Position numbers and translations under genes: made by a program | Shown here: in pieces, positions 40,253 through 50,699 of the stretch | Position numbering within the stretch: position 1 is the first letter of the stretch | How the letters are laid out: each line of letters starts with the position of its first letter | The notes under the pieces: generated by a model | The model's input: the letters and a program-made list of their open reading frames with translations, nothing else | Told to the model about the DNA's origin: nothing | Databases searched by the model: none | Assembly (NCBI GenBank): GCA_905221605.1 | Contig: CAJNDS010000158.1 | Location: 9,031 to 69,030 of the forward strand | Reading direction: 5' to 3' | From: Symbiodinium natans | Lineage: Eukaryota > Sar > Dinophyceae > Suessiales > Symbiodiniaceae | Length of the DNA: 60,000 bases

Positions 40253-40873
40253 TTGGAAAGCAACCATGTGGAAGCCAGGCAGCTAAAAGTGTGCCAAACA
40301 CAACCAACAAGACGGCCAAAAATAGGCAGGGTCACCGGGGAAAACGAACACGAGCAAAGTGAATATGAGCAGAAAGAGAACGAATACGAGCAGTCTGACA
40401 TCGAGCAGAGAGAGAACGAATACGAGCAGAATGAATACGAGCAGAAAGAGAACGAGTACGAGCAGACTCAGTACGAGCAGAAAGACAGCGAAAGCGAGCG
40501 GACTGAAATCGAGCAGAGAGAGAACGAATACGCGCAGAAAGAGCACGAATACGAGCAGAAAGAGAACGAACACGAGCAAAATGAATATGAGCAGAAAGAG
40601 AACGAATACGAGCAGAATGATTACGAGCAGAGAGAGAACGAAGACGAGCAGACTGAAATCGAGCAGAGAGAGAACGAATGCGAGCAGAATGAATACGAGC
40701 AGAAAAACAACGAAAACGAGCGGACTGAAATCGAGCAGAGAGAGAGAACGAACACGAGACGAGCAGATCAGAAAAAGAACGAATACGAGCAGAATGAATA
40801 CGAGCAGAAAGAAACGTATACGAGCAGAATGGAAACCGAGCAGAATGACAAAGAACACGAGCAGAATGAATAA
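40253..40873 (+). CDS. Repeat-encoded Asn/Glu/Tyr/Gln-rich open frame (doubtful gene)
   Basis: 206 codons, from MESNHVEARQLKVCQTQPTR into about 20 repeats of a 7-residue pattern, (N/S)EYEQ(K/R)E, encoded by AACGAATACGAGCAGAAAGAG variants. The +2 frame (TNTSRMNTSRKR) and the minus strand (LLVFVLSLLD) are open along the same stretch, as expected of a 21-bp satellite without stops. The first 30 residues are not repetitive. A real low-complexity protein cannot be excluded. Confidence 0.3.
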   Translation: MESNHVEARQLKVCQTQPTRRPKIGRVTGENEHEQSEYEQKENEYEQSDIEQRENEYEQNEYEQKENEYEQTQYEQKDSESERTEIEQRENEYAQKEHEYEQKENEHEQNEYEQKENEYEQNDYEQRENEDEQTEIEQRENECEQNEYEQKNNENERTEIEQRERTNTRRADQKKNEYEQNEYEQKETYTSRMETEQNDKEHEQNE

Positions 40874-41147
40874 ATGAGGTTGGAGGACAGGGCTTGCTGA
40901 TGAAAAATGTGAACCTTATATTTCTTAATGTTTTGGGATTCTCTAGGTGGGTGGTTTTTTTTCTAGAGTCCAGACAGCGGCTCTACTAGAGATTGCTCGA
41001 CCCAGAGCTGCTGAACCCTAAACCCTAAACCCTAAACCCTAAACCCTAAAGGGTGCAACTTCAACGGCTTGTAGTTTGCGACAATTTGCGAAGGCAGAGA
41101 TGGAGGCATCCTGAACCAAAGAACCCTAAACCCGAAACTCCTAAACC

Positions 41148-41312
41148 CTAGGCTGCCCAGTAACCAGGGTTTAGGGTTTAGGGTTTAGGGTTTAGGGTTT
41201 AGGGCTGCCCAGTAACCTAGGCTTAAAAAGGGTGCCCTTTTTTGCTTAAAGGGGTTTATAAGGGAACCTAACCCCTCCAAAAAGGGAATAAGGGCACTAC
41301 TGGGCATCCTAG
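41148..41312 (+). mobile_element. Introner family A, copy 4, with heptamer array inserted in its terminus
   Basis: Starts CTAGGCTGCCCAGTAACC and ends GGGCATCCTAG, with AACC duplicated at 41144-41147 and 41313-41316. A 39-bp TTTAGGG array (41166-41204) splits the left terminus and is flanked by a 13-bp direct duplication, CTGCCCAGTAACC (41153-41165 and 41205-41217). The element was therefore present before the array. No coding frame is clear around it. Confidence 0.9.
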
Positions 41313-41344
41313 AACCCCAAAGGGTGTCTGCGGCGGGTTCTGGT

Positions 41345-41480
41345 GAATGATAAAAGGGTTTCGAGGGGATACTAAGTAGACTTACTAAGTCAAAAGAACT
41401 TCCAAGTAGGTCACATCATTTAGGGTAGAACTCCCTTAAAGTTTGTAGAGTAAGGTGGGGGGGGGGGGCCCTCTGGTGTT
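41345..41480. repeat. Element sharing TTGACTTAGTAAGTCTACTTAGTATCCC
   Basis: GGGATACTAAGTAGACTTAC ... TCAAAAG here is the reverse complement of 51576-51611. Each copy has a second inverted AAGTCAA-type motif downstream. A G run (41457-41468) follows. Confidence 0.6.
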
Positions 41481-41539
41481 TTTGGGGTTCTAGTGCTTAA
41501 ACCCTAAGCCCTAAGCCCTAAACCCTAAACCCAAAAGGT

Positions 41540-41655
41540 TTAGTTGCTACGTATCGGCTGGCAGGGCGCGGGGGAGGCCTGGTGAGGTGGTATTGAAACG
41601 CCGCTTCAGCTTGCTGGCATGACAAGTTCGACAGCTGGGGAAGCAACCCCATCAG
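41540..41655 (-). CDS. Exon
   Basis: Reads MGLLPQLSNLSCQQAEAAFQ, YHLTRPPPRPASRYVA. Heptamer arrays flank both sides. The open frame at 41733-41975 (-) falls in repeats related to 24065-24180 and is not taken as coding. Confidence 0.45.
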
Positions 41656-42721
41656 GGTTTAGGGTTTAGGGTTTAGGGTTTAGGGTAACCGCAACCCTAA
41701 ACCGTAGACCCTAAGACCTGGACCATAAAACGCTAACTGGCCCGGAGCTTTGATAAGTTCAAGCTAGGAGGGGATGGCATGTCCCAATATGCTAGACCCC
41801 AGAGGAACCTAGGGATATGAAAGGTGCCCTTCTTGGAGTAGGGTTTATAGGGTTTACAGTATTTACGTGGTTTGGGGTTTAGGCCTAGGAATAAAAGGGT
41901 ACATAATGAGGTTTTCGGCTCCTTTCGCAGAGGGCCCAAGAAAAAGGGTTTAGGGTTTGAGGTTGAGGGAAACAAGAAACATACCTAAGCGGGCTTTGGC
42001 TTTGGGGCACCTAATTCCATATTGGTACTACGAGCGAACGCAGGCTCCATAAGCCAGGGGGTTTCCTTGCAGCGCCTCCCCCTTGAGAAGAACAACAAAG
42101 GTTTAGGGCCAGGGTTCAGGGTTTAGGGAACAAACTTTCTCATAAGAGTGTTGGGTAAGTACCTCAGAATTCTCTACAAGTCCGTGCGGTAGCTTCAGAG
42201 AACAGGATTCGGATTGGGACCCTAAACCCAAATCCTAAACCCGAGACCCTAAACCCCTAAAGCCTAAACCCTAAACCCCTAAATACACCCCTAAAACCCA
42301 AACCGCTGGGGGTTTCAAGGTTTCACAGTTTTGGGGATTTAGGGTTTAGGGTTTAGGGTTTAGGGCCCCAGCCTAAAGTGGGTGATACGTCATCTATTTA
42401 GGGCTACAATTCCGTGAACCCCATAACCCTATAAAGACGAAACCCTCGACCCGTTTACAACAAAAGGGGCCCCTAGCTGTACACCCTAAACCCTAAACCC
42501 TAAACCCTAAACCCTAAACCCTAAACCCTAACACCTCAATTGTTACACTTTTCTTCTCAATTTAAGGCCCTTACAAACTCTACTTGAAGGCCCCTACGAT
42601 TGCAGGGTGTGCAGCCTTGGGGTTTTCGGGCTTGGGAAACAAAAGCTTCCCCTAAACCCTAAACCCTAAACCCTAAACCCTAAACCCTAAACCCTAAACC
42701 CTAAACCCTAAACCCTAAACT

Positions 42722-42838
42722 CCTTCCTGCGAAGTGAAGGGGGTCGCAGCTTGTCAGTGCCAGCAAGTTTCCACGACTCGATGTGTATCTGCAGTAGCTT
42801 GTGGTTGTGGCCAGGGCCTGAGATTCCCTGTGAGTGTG
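42722..42838 (-). CDS. Exon
   Basis: Reads THSQGISGPGHNHKLLQIHI, ESWKLAGTDKLRPPSLRRKE between two CCCTAAA arrays. Splice sites not fixed; gene unknown. Confidence 0.45.
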
Positions 42839-42874
42839 TCTGCAACTTGCCCTTATATCGCCCCTTAATCTTCC

Positions 42875-43204
42875 CTAAACCCTAAACCCTAAACCCTAAA
42901 CCCTAAACCCTAAAACCTACACCCTGAACCCTAAACCGCAAACCCCAAATCCTAAACCCTAAACCGCAAACCCTAAACCCTAAACCCTAATCCCTAAACC
43001 CTAAACCCTAAACCGCAAACCCCAAATCCTAAACCCTAAACCCTAAACCCTAAACCCTCAACCCTAAACCCTAAACCCTACACCCTAAACCCTAAACCCT
43101 AAACCCTAAACCCTAAACCCTAAACCCTAAACCCTACACCCTAAACCCTAAACCCTAAACCCTAAACCCTAAACCCTAAACCCTAAACCCTAAACCCTAA
43201 ACCC
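42875..43204 (-). repeat. Long CCCTAAA array with CCGCAAA, CCCTACA and CCCAAAT variants
   Basis: About 330 bp, one of the longest arrays. A block with ACCGCAAACCCCAAATCC occurs twice (about 42930 and 43010), showing duplication of a sub-block. Confidence 0.9.
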
Positions 43205-43209
43205 CAAAG

Positions 43210-43312
43210 CAGCAGAGGGAAGACCGGGCCCGGTTCCGACAACTCTGGGCAGTAAGCTCTCCGACAGTGCTGAGATCCTGCACTGTAATGGTGCTTCAGG
43301 GGGCCAATGGCG
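43210..43312 (+). CDS. Candidate exon, plus strand
   Basis: Reads EGRPGPVPTTLGSKLSDSAE, ILHCNGASGGQW between a CCCTAAA array and a TTTAGGG/TTTTAGGG array. Confidence 0.35.
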
Positions 43313-43315
43313 ATT

Positions 43316-45270
43316 AGGGTTTGGGGTTTAGGGTTTAGGGTTAGGGTTTGGGGTTTAGGGTCTTAGGGTTTAGGGTTTTAGGGTTTAGGGTTTAGGGTTT
43401 TAGGGTCTTAGGGTTTAGGGTTTTAGGGTTTAGGGTTTAGGGTTTTAGGGTTTAGGGTTTAGGGTTTAGGGTTTAGGGTTTCGGGTTTAGGGCTTCGGGC
43501 TTAGGGGGTAACTGTATCTTTTTTGAAGTGTATAGGTGGTGGTAGCAGGGACCCACTCCTCTTAAGCACCATTAAGTTCAGACTCCAGCGGGCACTCTGG
43601 CCCCGCTGGACCCAAGTCACACAAGGGCAAAAAGAGCTTAGGAGCTTCGAGGGTTTAGGGTTTAGGGTTTAGGGTTTAGGGTTTAGGGTCTAGAGTTTAG
43701 GCCTTGTATCGGTTGTTGGGCTTGGGCGGATTGGGTTTAGGGTCCATATACCCAAGTGGGAGATGCTTAAGGTGCCCCAGGGCATATGGTTTAGGGTTCG
43801 GGGTTTGGGTCAAACCTGAGGAAAAACATCCTAAATTCCTAAATCCCAAACCCCTAGCCGTTAGCCCTAAACCATAACAACCCTTTTCCCTGAACCCTAA
43901 GGTCCACTCTGTCACGGGGTGCGTGGGATTTGCGGCTTCGGCTGAGTTTGGAGCGGAAAATGTCAACACAGAGTCAATGTCAAACTCCGGATATCGCTAA
44001 TGACCCAAGGTAATTGACGGTGTCGGATTCAGGGTTACGAACTTGTTAAGAAACAGGCAGATGTGCGTCACTTGCTGGGTATATGGCAAACCACTTGTCC
44101 GCGCACATACATACCTGGTTGCTGAAGGTAACCCCCCCACCCCCCCAACAATAAATGGTGCAAAGGCCATCCGCATTCTGGGCTATTTCAGGGGACTGAA
44201 GGAGAAACCCTTACAAGGGACCTTAGGGGTTATTTAAGGGTTTTTTAGGGGTTATTTATGGGTTATCTAGGGGTCGTTTAGGGGGCTACTTCGGAATATA
44301 GGGACCCTACAAGGTCCATATAGGGGTGATATGGGGAATAAGAGTCCCTTCTAATTAGGGGTCCCTAACCCTAAACCCTAAACCCTAAACCCGAAACCCT
44401 AAACCCTAAACCCTAAACCCTCCTTGCACCCCTAAATTCGCCTAGGCAGGGATGTCACATTCTGCAGCCCTCATGTTCCTCCTACCGGCTCTCTGATCTC
44501 GTCTTCCGCAGCCAGCGTCAGGCAGCAGCTCCATCTCTTGGCTTAACTAATTCGGGCTAACCCTAAACCCTAAACCCTAAACCCTAAACCCCAAAAAGTA
44601 CTCCGACACACCCAGCCCAGAAGTTACCGGAGGGCCGCTGCGGTGACGCCTCCTGCAGCCATCCTTGCACTAGGCAGGCCCTGGCGGAGAGCGAATTATT
44701 CCGCATTCGCCACGTGTGTGGCGCAGCAAGTGAGCAGAAGTCTCCTGGCTTGCTTTGAAGGCTTACCTCCCTGGGGTGTAACTAGGGTTTAGAAGGGTTT
44801 GGGGTTTAAGGTTTAGGGTTGAGAAGGTGTTAGGAAAACACTCCAAACCAAATCCCTCTGCCCCATAGACCGTACCAACAAAGAACCAATCCATCCTAGG
44901 GTGGTCAGATGGTCCCTAAATATGGCCCATACAACACAAGAGCCCATTCAGGGACCATGCAACTACCCGTAGAATCCAAGACTATCGAAACCGGGCCGAG
45001 AGATCAGGGCTCTAAAGATGACTGGCTTGTGCACCTCTTCACTACAAAGCCCTAAACCCTAAAATCTAGGCAATAAAAACTTTTAGCCTAAACCCTGAAC
45101 CCTGAACCCTGAACCCTAAACCCTAAACCCGAAACCCTAAACCCTAAACCCTAACCCCCGACTTTGAGCCGTGGGTTCTCCCGGCCCTTTGGGGGAGACT
45201 TGTGATACAAACCATTCACCAACAACAGGCAGCATGACTCATGGACCGCGTAATCTAGATCCCGAACCAG
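43316..45270. other. Arrays, repeat copies and unassigned unique blocks
   Basis: 43316-43503 is a TTTAGGG/TTTTAGGG array. 44220-44345 carries repeated AGGGGTTATTTA phrases. 44897-44982 is an inverted-repeat element (CTAGGGTGGTCAGATGGTCC ... GGACCATGCAACTACCCGTAG) flanked by CATC/AATC. Blocks 43520-43640, 44450-44540 and 44600-44770 were not assigned. Confidence 0.45.
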
Positions 45271-45273
45271 GTT

Positions 45274-45482
45274 GGTTTAGGGTTTAGGGTTTAGGGTTTA
45301 GGGTTTAGGGTTTAGGGTTTAGGGTTTAGGGTTTAGGGTTTAGGGTTTAGGGTTTAGGGTTTAGGGTTTAGGGTTTAGGGTTTAGGGTCTAGGGTCTAGG
45401 GTTAAGGGTTTAGGGTTTAGGGTTTGGGGTTTGGGGTTTGGGGTTTGGGGTTTGGGGTTTGGGGTTTGGGGTTTGGGGTTCA
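45274..45482 (+). repeat. TTTAGGG array changing into TTTGGGG array
   Basis: About 16 TTTAGGG units, then TCTAGGG variants, then about eight TTTGGGG units (45424-45480). The variant units are clustered, not mixed. Confidence 0.95.
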
Positions 45483-45731
45483 GGGTTTGTGGCTCTGCCC
45501 GAAAACCCTGAACCCTCCTTCTGAACCAACACCACAAGCCTCTTCTTAAGGGGTACCTTGAAGGGACCGTGAATCTTATTCCCCCTAAACCCTAAACCCT
45601 AAACCCTAAACCCCTAAAGAACCCCTACATATCCGTTGAACCTCCCAGCTCCTGTTCACTGGCTCTCAGTAGGTCATGAAGGAATTAGGCACCTTATCCC
45701 CCCCCCCCCCCCCAATGTTTGCCTTTTGAAG

Positions 45732-45873
45732 CTAGGCTGCCAAATAACCTAGGCTTAAAGAGGGTTTAGGGTTTAGGGTTTAGGGTTTAGGGTGCCCTTT
45801 TTTGCTTAAAGGGGTTTATAAGGGAACCTAAACCTACCAAAGCAGTGAATAAGGGTACTACTGGGCATCCTAG
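45732..45873 (+). mobile_element. Introner family A, copy 5, with heptamer array inserted
   Basis: Starts CTAGGCTGCCAAATAACC and ends GGGCATCCTAG, with GAAG duplicated at 45728-45731 and 45874-45877. About four TTTAGGG units sit inside the element's AAAGGGTGCCC segment (about 45759-45794), sharing AGGGT at the junction. Confidence 0.9.
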
Positions 45874-45889
45874 GAAGGGATTCTACAAG

Positions 45890-46680
45890 GCGCCTCCTTC
45901 CCTGATTCCTTCCTAAAGCCCCTAAAGCCTGTAGGGTCACAGCAGATCACTTCTGCTTGCCGTTTTGTGGGGGCTTCTTGCAATGCACAAGATCAAGACG
46001 CTTATTTTCCGCTGCTTCCTGGCCCTAAACCCTAAACCCTGAACCCTAAACCGCAAAATTCTCGGACGCAGAAAGCCTGCCATGAGACTCGTTGCCTTTA
46101 GCAGCTCCAGTCGATGGGCACACTACCAGTACCCAGCTGGGAGCCGGCGGGGAATTGGACAGATGATACTCTCAGATTGACACTCTCTAAGGGTAGCCAG
46201 GGTTTAGGGTTTAGGGTTACATGGTTTTGGGGTGTATAAGGGGTTTGCAAGGGCTCCCTATATTTTGGCCATTTCAAGGGCCCTGGTAACTACCCTAAGA
46301 GAATTTCGACGCCACCGACCCTTTTCCAGGGGTTGCCAGGTTTGACCTGAAAAACCCTCCAAACCCTAAACCCTAAACCCTAAACCCTAAACCCTAAACT
46401 CTAAAACCCTAAACCCTAAACCGCAAACAATTCTCAAGGGCTCTCTTAAGCCCAATGAGGGCTAAACCCAATAGGGGTACCCCCGCATTGGAGTAGACAC
46501 TGGAAAAGAACGTATATACAGAATAAGGGCCTACTCTCTGGTTTCAATATGGGAGTTTACGAAAATAAGGGACCCTTAATATAGGCCCCCAAATATTAGG
46601 ATTCCTTATAATAAGGACCCCAAACCCTAAACACTAAACCCTATACCCTAAACCCTAAACCCTTAACCCTAGACCCCAAT
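45890..46680. other. Repeat elements and unassigned unique sequence
   Basis: 46188-46310 is an inverted-repeat element (CTAAGGGTAGC ... AACTACCCTAAG) with two TTTAGGG units inside its left terminus. 46535-46625 matches the GGGAGTTTACGAAAATAAGGG family of 1460 and 49980. No gene assigned. Confidence 0.5.
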
Positions 46681-46689
46681 ATCCTCTCT

Positions 46690-47484
46690 TGGCTTCGGCT
46701 TCGCAGATCGCAGGGCCAAGGCCATTTAGGGTTTCGGGTTAAGGGTTCAGGGCTGACGGACTGCCGCCACTTCTCCAAGCCTTGACGCTGAACCCTAAAC
46801 CCGATATACCCTATACGTTAAGGGTATAGGGTTCAGGGTTTAGGGTTTAGGGTTTAGGGTTTAGGGTTTCGGGAACAAAAAGCACTAAACCCTAAAGCCC
46901 TTCGAGCCCTCAAGCCCAAAAACACCCTGCACCCCCAACCTTCAGGGTTTAGGGTTTAGGGTTTAGGGTTTAGGGTTTAGGGCTTAGGGCCACTTGAAAC
47001 GTCCCCCCGGCCAGCTCGCCAACACACGCACAGCGCATCGTGAAAAGAAACCGACTCCGCGCTCAAAGGCTGCGAACAACTCCTCGCCTTTCAGCTGGGT
47101 CGAGGCCCAGGCGTAATAGTAGGGTTTAGGGTTTAGGGTTTAGGGTTTAGGGTTTAGGGTTTAGGGTTTAGGGTTTGGGGTTTGGGGTTTGGGGTTTGGG
47201 ACGTGGGGTTTAGGGTTTAGGCTACGCATGGTCAAACTCGGCCCAGTTCAAGGCCTTTACAGGTGAGGGCTTTCAGCACATTGAGCCCTTGAGCGTAGTG
47301 CAAAGCAAAGCCAACAGCCAAGCCGACATCTCGAAGCCACTCTGCGAAAACACCCTAAACCCTAAACCCTAAACCCTAAACCCTAAACCCTAAACCCTAC
47401 ACCCTAAACCCTAAACCCTAAACCCTAAACCCTAAACCAAGACGACCTGCTCAACCAGATGCTAGCTCATCGTCTTCCCTACTA
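46690..47484 (+). CDS. Exon chain with a pure telomere-repeat intron
   Basis: Best-supported part: exon 47015-47112 (after CCAG; PTHAQRIVKRNRLRAQRL, SAGSRPR), GT-AG intron 47113-47220, exon 47221-47343 (YAWSNSAQFKAFTGEGFQHI, LSVVQSKANSQADISKPL), GC-AG intron 47344-47441 made of CCCTAAA, exon from 47442 (DDLLNQMLAHRLPYY) into a C run. All three phases agree. Apart from GTAATAG, intron 47113-47220 is only TTTAGGG, TTTGGGG and one GGGACGTGGGG. Upstream blocks reading GFGFADRRAKA (46690) and ADGLPPLLQALTLN (46755-46796) may be earlier exons. The Arg-rich segment suggests nothing specific; no family recognised. Confidence 0.7.
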
Positions 47485-47815
47485 CCCCCCCCCCCCCCAG
47501 ATCTCCCCCCTAAAAAGTTATTTAGGGATAAGTAAGCCTAACTAAGGTTACTTAAGGGGGGAGCCTAAGGGGGGGGGGGGGCTAGCATAGAGGGGAGGTA
47601 CCCCTAAACCCTACACCCTAAACCCCAAGCCCTACCCTAAACCCTGGAAGAAGGGGGGGGGGGGGGACTTTCAGCCTTTTGATGTTGCAAAAACGATTTT
47701 GAGCACAATCCAGGAGCATCCATGCGGATCCTATAGACCTAACCCTAATACCTTAAACACGAAACCCCAAGCCCTAAACCCCAAAACCCAAAACCATGCA
47801 AATCCAAGCATTAGG
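47485..47815. other. C/G runs and a small hairpin element
   Basis: C run 47486-47498, then CTCCCCCCTAA ... TTAAGGGGGGAG (about 47502-47562) forming an inverted repeat, G runs at 47567-47579 and 47654-47666. No gene seen. Confidence 0.6.
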
Positions 47816-47915
47816 GTTTAGGGTTTAGGGTTTAGGGTTTAGGGTTTAGGGTTTAGGGTTTAGGGTTTAGGGTTTAGGGTTTAGGGTTTAGGGTTTAGGG
47901 TTTAGCCTCAAGCCG

Positions 47916-48193
47916 TTGAGCCAAGGTCAGCTCTTCTTCTTTTCCGGCGAAAGGCAGCATGTAATTGCATTCTTTCGTGTCTCCAGAATACCCGACCAAG
48001 GAAGTCTACTGCAAACTAGACTAGTCCAGGACTTGTTAAACTGTTCAATTGCATTCTGCGATGTGTTGCGTAGAACTTTTCGGTGGGATGTAGTGGAACA
48101 GGACTTCGCATGTAAGCCCGGAAGCCCGATGACGCGCACGACGCAACCACTATGGAAGTAGTACACTTTAGGGTTCGGGTTCGGGGCGTTCAT
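47916..48193. CDS. Unique block, coding strand unresolved
   Basis: The plus strand (47916-48161) reads VSRIPDQGSLLQTRLVQDLL, NCSIAFCDVLRRTFRWD; the minus strand reads VVRVIGLPGLHAKSCSTTSH, NAIEQFNKSWTSLVC. Both are open for over 80 codons. The length between arrays suggests a real exon on one of them. Confidence 0.35.
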
Positions 48194-48689
48194 GAGCTCT
48201 AAACCCTAAACCCTAAACCCTAAACCCCAAACCCTCGAAAACCAAACCCGGAAGTTGGGATGACATGCTTGGGCCAGCGTCGCCACCTACAGCGCGTTTT
48301 GCCAAACCCCGAAAGCAGAGGCCTAAACCCTAAACACCTAACCTTTAAAAACTCTAATACTCTAAAGCCCTAAACCCTAGACCCTAAACCCTAAACCCTA
48401 AAACCCTGAAACCCTAAACAACCTACGACTTCAAGATGCATGGCACGCAAACTGTGCGGAGCCAGTTTTCACCTCTAGGGGTGATTGAAGATTTGCAAGG
48501 GCAGCCCTTCATGAGGTTTAGGGTTTAGGGTTTAGGGTTTAGGGTTTAGGGTTTAGGGTTTAGGGTTTAGGGGCGTTTCGGGGTTGAGGGTTTTTGGGGT
48601 TTAGGGTTTGAGGGCTTGAGGGTTTAAGGGCTGAGGGGTTTAGGGGTTTTGGGTCTAGGGTTTGGGGCGCGTACGGGGGGCACGTGTTT

Positions 48690-48872
48690 GGGGTTTAGTG
48701 TTCTCAGAGGGGATCAGGGAATTCGCAACCTTACGTCCCCCTACATGTTCTAGAAGGCACGTACTTCCTCATTCTCTACTTAAGAAGCAGCAGGTACACT
48801 GCAGATGCAGACACCACGAGAGACATGAATCAAGGAGATGCTTCCTAGAGTTCTCCAGGGAATCGGGGAATT
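48690..48872 (+). CDS. Candidate exon, plus strand
   Basis: Reads FATLRPPTCSRRHVLPHSL, LKKQQVHCRCRHHERHESRR, CFLEFSRESG, with a His/Cys/Arg-rich middle. It merges into heptamer repeats at both ends. Confidence 0.3.
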
Positions 48873-49029
48873 CCCTAAACCCTAAACCCTAAACCCTAAA
48901 TAAACCCTAAACCCTAAACCCTAAACCCTAAACCCTAAACCCTAAACCCCAAACCTTGGGTGTGCAACCTCCCCTGCAGAAACCGTTACGCGAAGATGAA
49001 CGGAGTGTATAAGGCACCTCATGCCCACG

Positions 49030-50640
49030 CAGAGCAAATTTAACGGAACTCCAAACCCTAAACCCTAAACCCTAAACCCTAAACCCTAAGCCCTAAAGCC
49101 TCAACCCTAAACCCTAAACCCTAAACCCTAAACCCTAAAGCCCGAAGCCCTAACGCCCTAAAGCCCTAGGCCTGAAGCCCTAAAGCCCCAATTGGGAGTA
49201 AGTTTTCGGCTCCCGGGGCCCTCGGACTCTTACACACCCCGAGTCTACAAAGCCTACAACTCCCCTATAAACCCCTAAAGCCCTAAACCCTATGTATGCC
49301 CCGAGTCTACAAACCCTAAACCCTAAACCCTAAACCCTAAACCCTAAACCCTAAACCCTAAACCCTAAACCCGAAGCCCTAAACCCTAAACCCCAAATCC
49401 TCAACGCTAAACCCTAGATCCTTAGCCCTGAACGCACCAGTAGGTGTTGGGCTGCGGGGTTCTTTTGTACAGGGTTTTATGGGGTTATAAGGTTTTATAG
49501 GGTTGACAGGGTTGACAGGGTTGATAAGGTTTAGGGTTTAGGGTTTAGGGTTTAGGGTTTAGGGTTTAGGGTTTAGGGTTTAGGGTTTAGGGTTTAGGGT
49601 TTAGGGTTTAGGGTTTAGGGTTTAGGGTTGAGGGTTGAGGGTTTATGGGGTTGATAAGGTTTATAGGTTCTCCTTGAGATACCCTTGCAAATCTGGGTAC
49701 CTCGGCGATATCTACGACCGGAGAGGCAAGAGGAGCCCGAAAAGATCTCGGACATCGGCCGGCCCTTAAATCAGGTTCAGGGTTTAGGGTTTAGGGTTTA
49801 GGGTTTAGGGTTTAGGGTTTAGGGTTCAGGGTTTAGGGTTTAGGGTTTAGGGTTTAGGGTTTAGGGTTTAGGGTTTCGGGTTTAGGGTTTCCGAAATTAG
49901 GGGCACCTTCTTGGGGTCCTTACTAGAAGGGGATCCTACTATTTGGGTGTTTGTGTTTGGCCCTTGATTTTCGTAAAGTCCCATATCTGGCTTGAAGGTC
50001 AGGAAGGGTTTAGGGTGTAGGGTTAGGCTTTACCTTCGTGGTCTTAGTAAACCCTAAACCCTAAACCCTAAACCCTAAACCCTAAACTCTAAACCCTAAA
50101 CTCTAAACCCTAGGGAATGAGGAAGGCAGCTTATAAAGGATCCCTCAACCTGCTTTTATAGTGCGATATAAGGCGCCAAACTCCATCATGTCCCTGCTAA
50201 GAGCCAGTAGGTCCAAAGCTTCAAGAAAGAATCAGCTCGAAGCCTGAAGTGGGTTTAGGGTTTAGGGTTTAGGGTTTAGAGTTTAGGGTTTAGGGCTAGG
50301 CGCAGGATCCTCGTGCGGAAGACCCCCACCTCAATACGATAAGCTCACAGGGGCGAACAGGGCGCAGCATTTACCAGCGAGGTCAAGTGTTCTAGGCCCT
50401 TAGGGCCTTATACCTTAGGGTTTAGGGTTTAGGGTTTAGGGTTGAAGGTTTAGTGCGACCCAAGAGTCACCTAGGAATGAAAAGGGTGTTTCAAAGGGGC
50501 TTCTAAGAAGAAAAAAACCCCAAACTCCCCACAAAAAAGGGGAGAGGGGCCTACTCTGGGTCCCAGCTAGTGTTCAAGACACCGAAACCATATCAAATAG
50601 GGGCTGGCCCAGGCCATTATGTACTAAACCTCTCCTTCAC
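49030..50640. repeat. Heptamer-dominated region with octamer/nonamer variants and repeat copies
   Basis: Arrays at 49055-49165 (CCCTAAAG and AAGCCCTAAAGCC variants), 49312-49375, 49528-49628 and 49778-49875. 49885-49980 is a TTTCCGAAATTAGGGG ... ATTTTCGTAAAGTCCCATA element. 50459-50580 resembles the 24065 and 41795 repeats (CCCAAGAGxxACCTAGGAAT ... CTCTGGGTCCCAGCTAG). No exon was assigned. Confidence 0.55.
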
Positions 50641-50699
50641 GGGTTTAGGGTTTAGGGTTCAGGGTTTAGGGTCAGATTAACTACTAATAGTCTTCCCTA

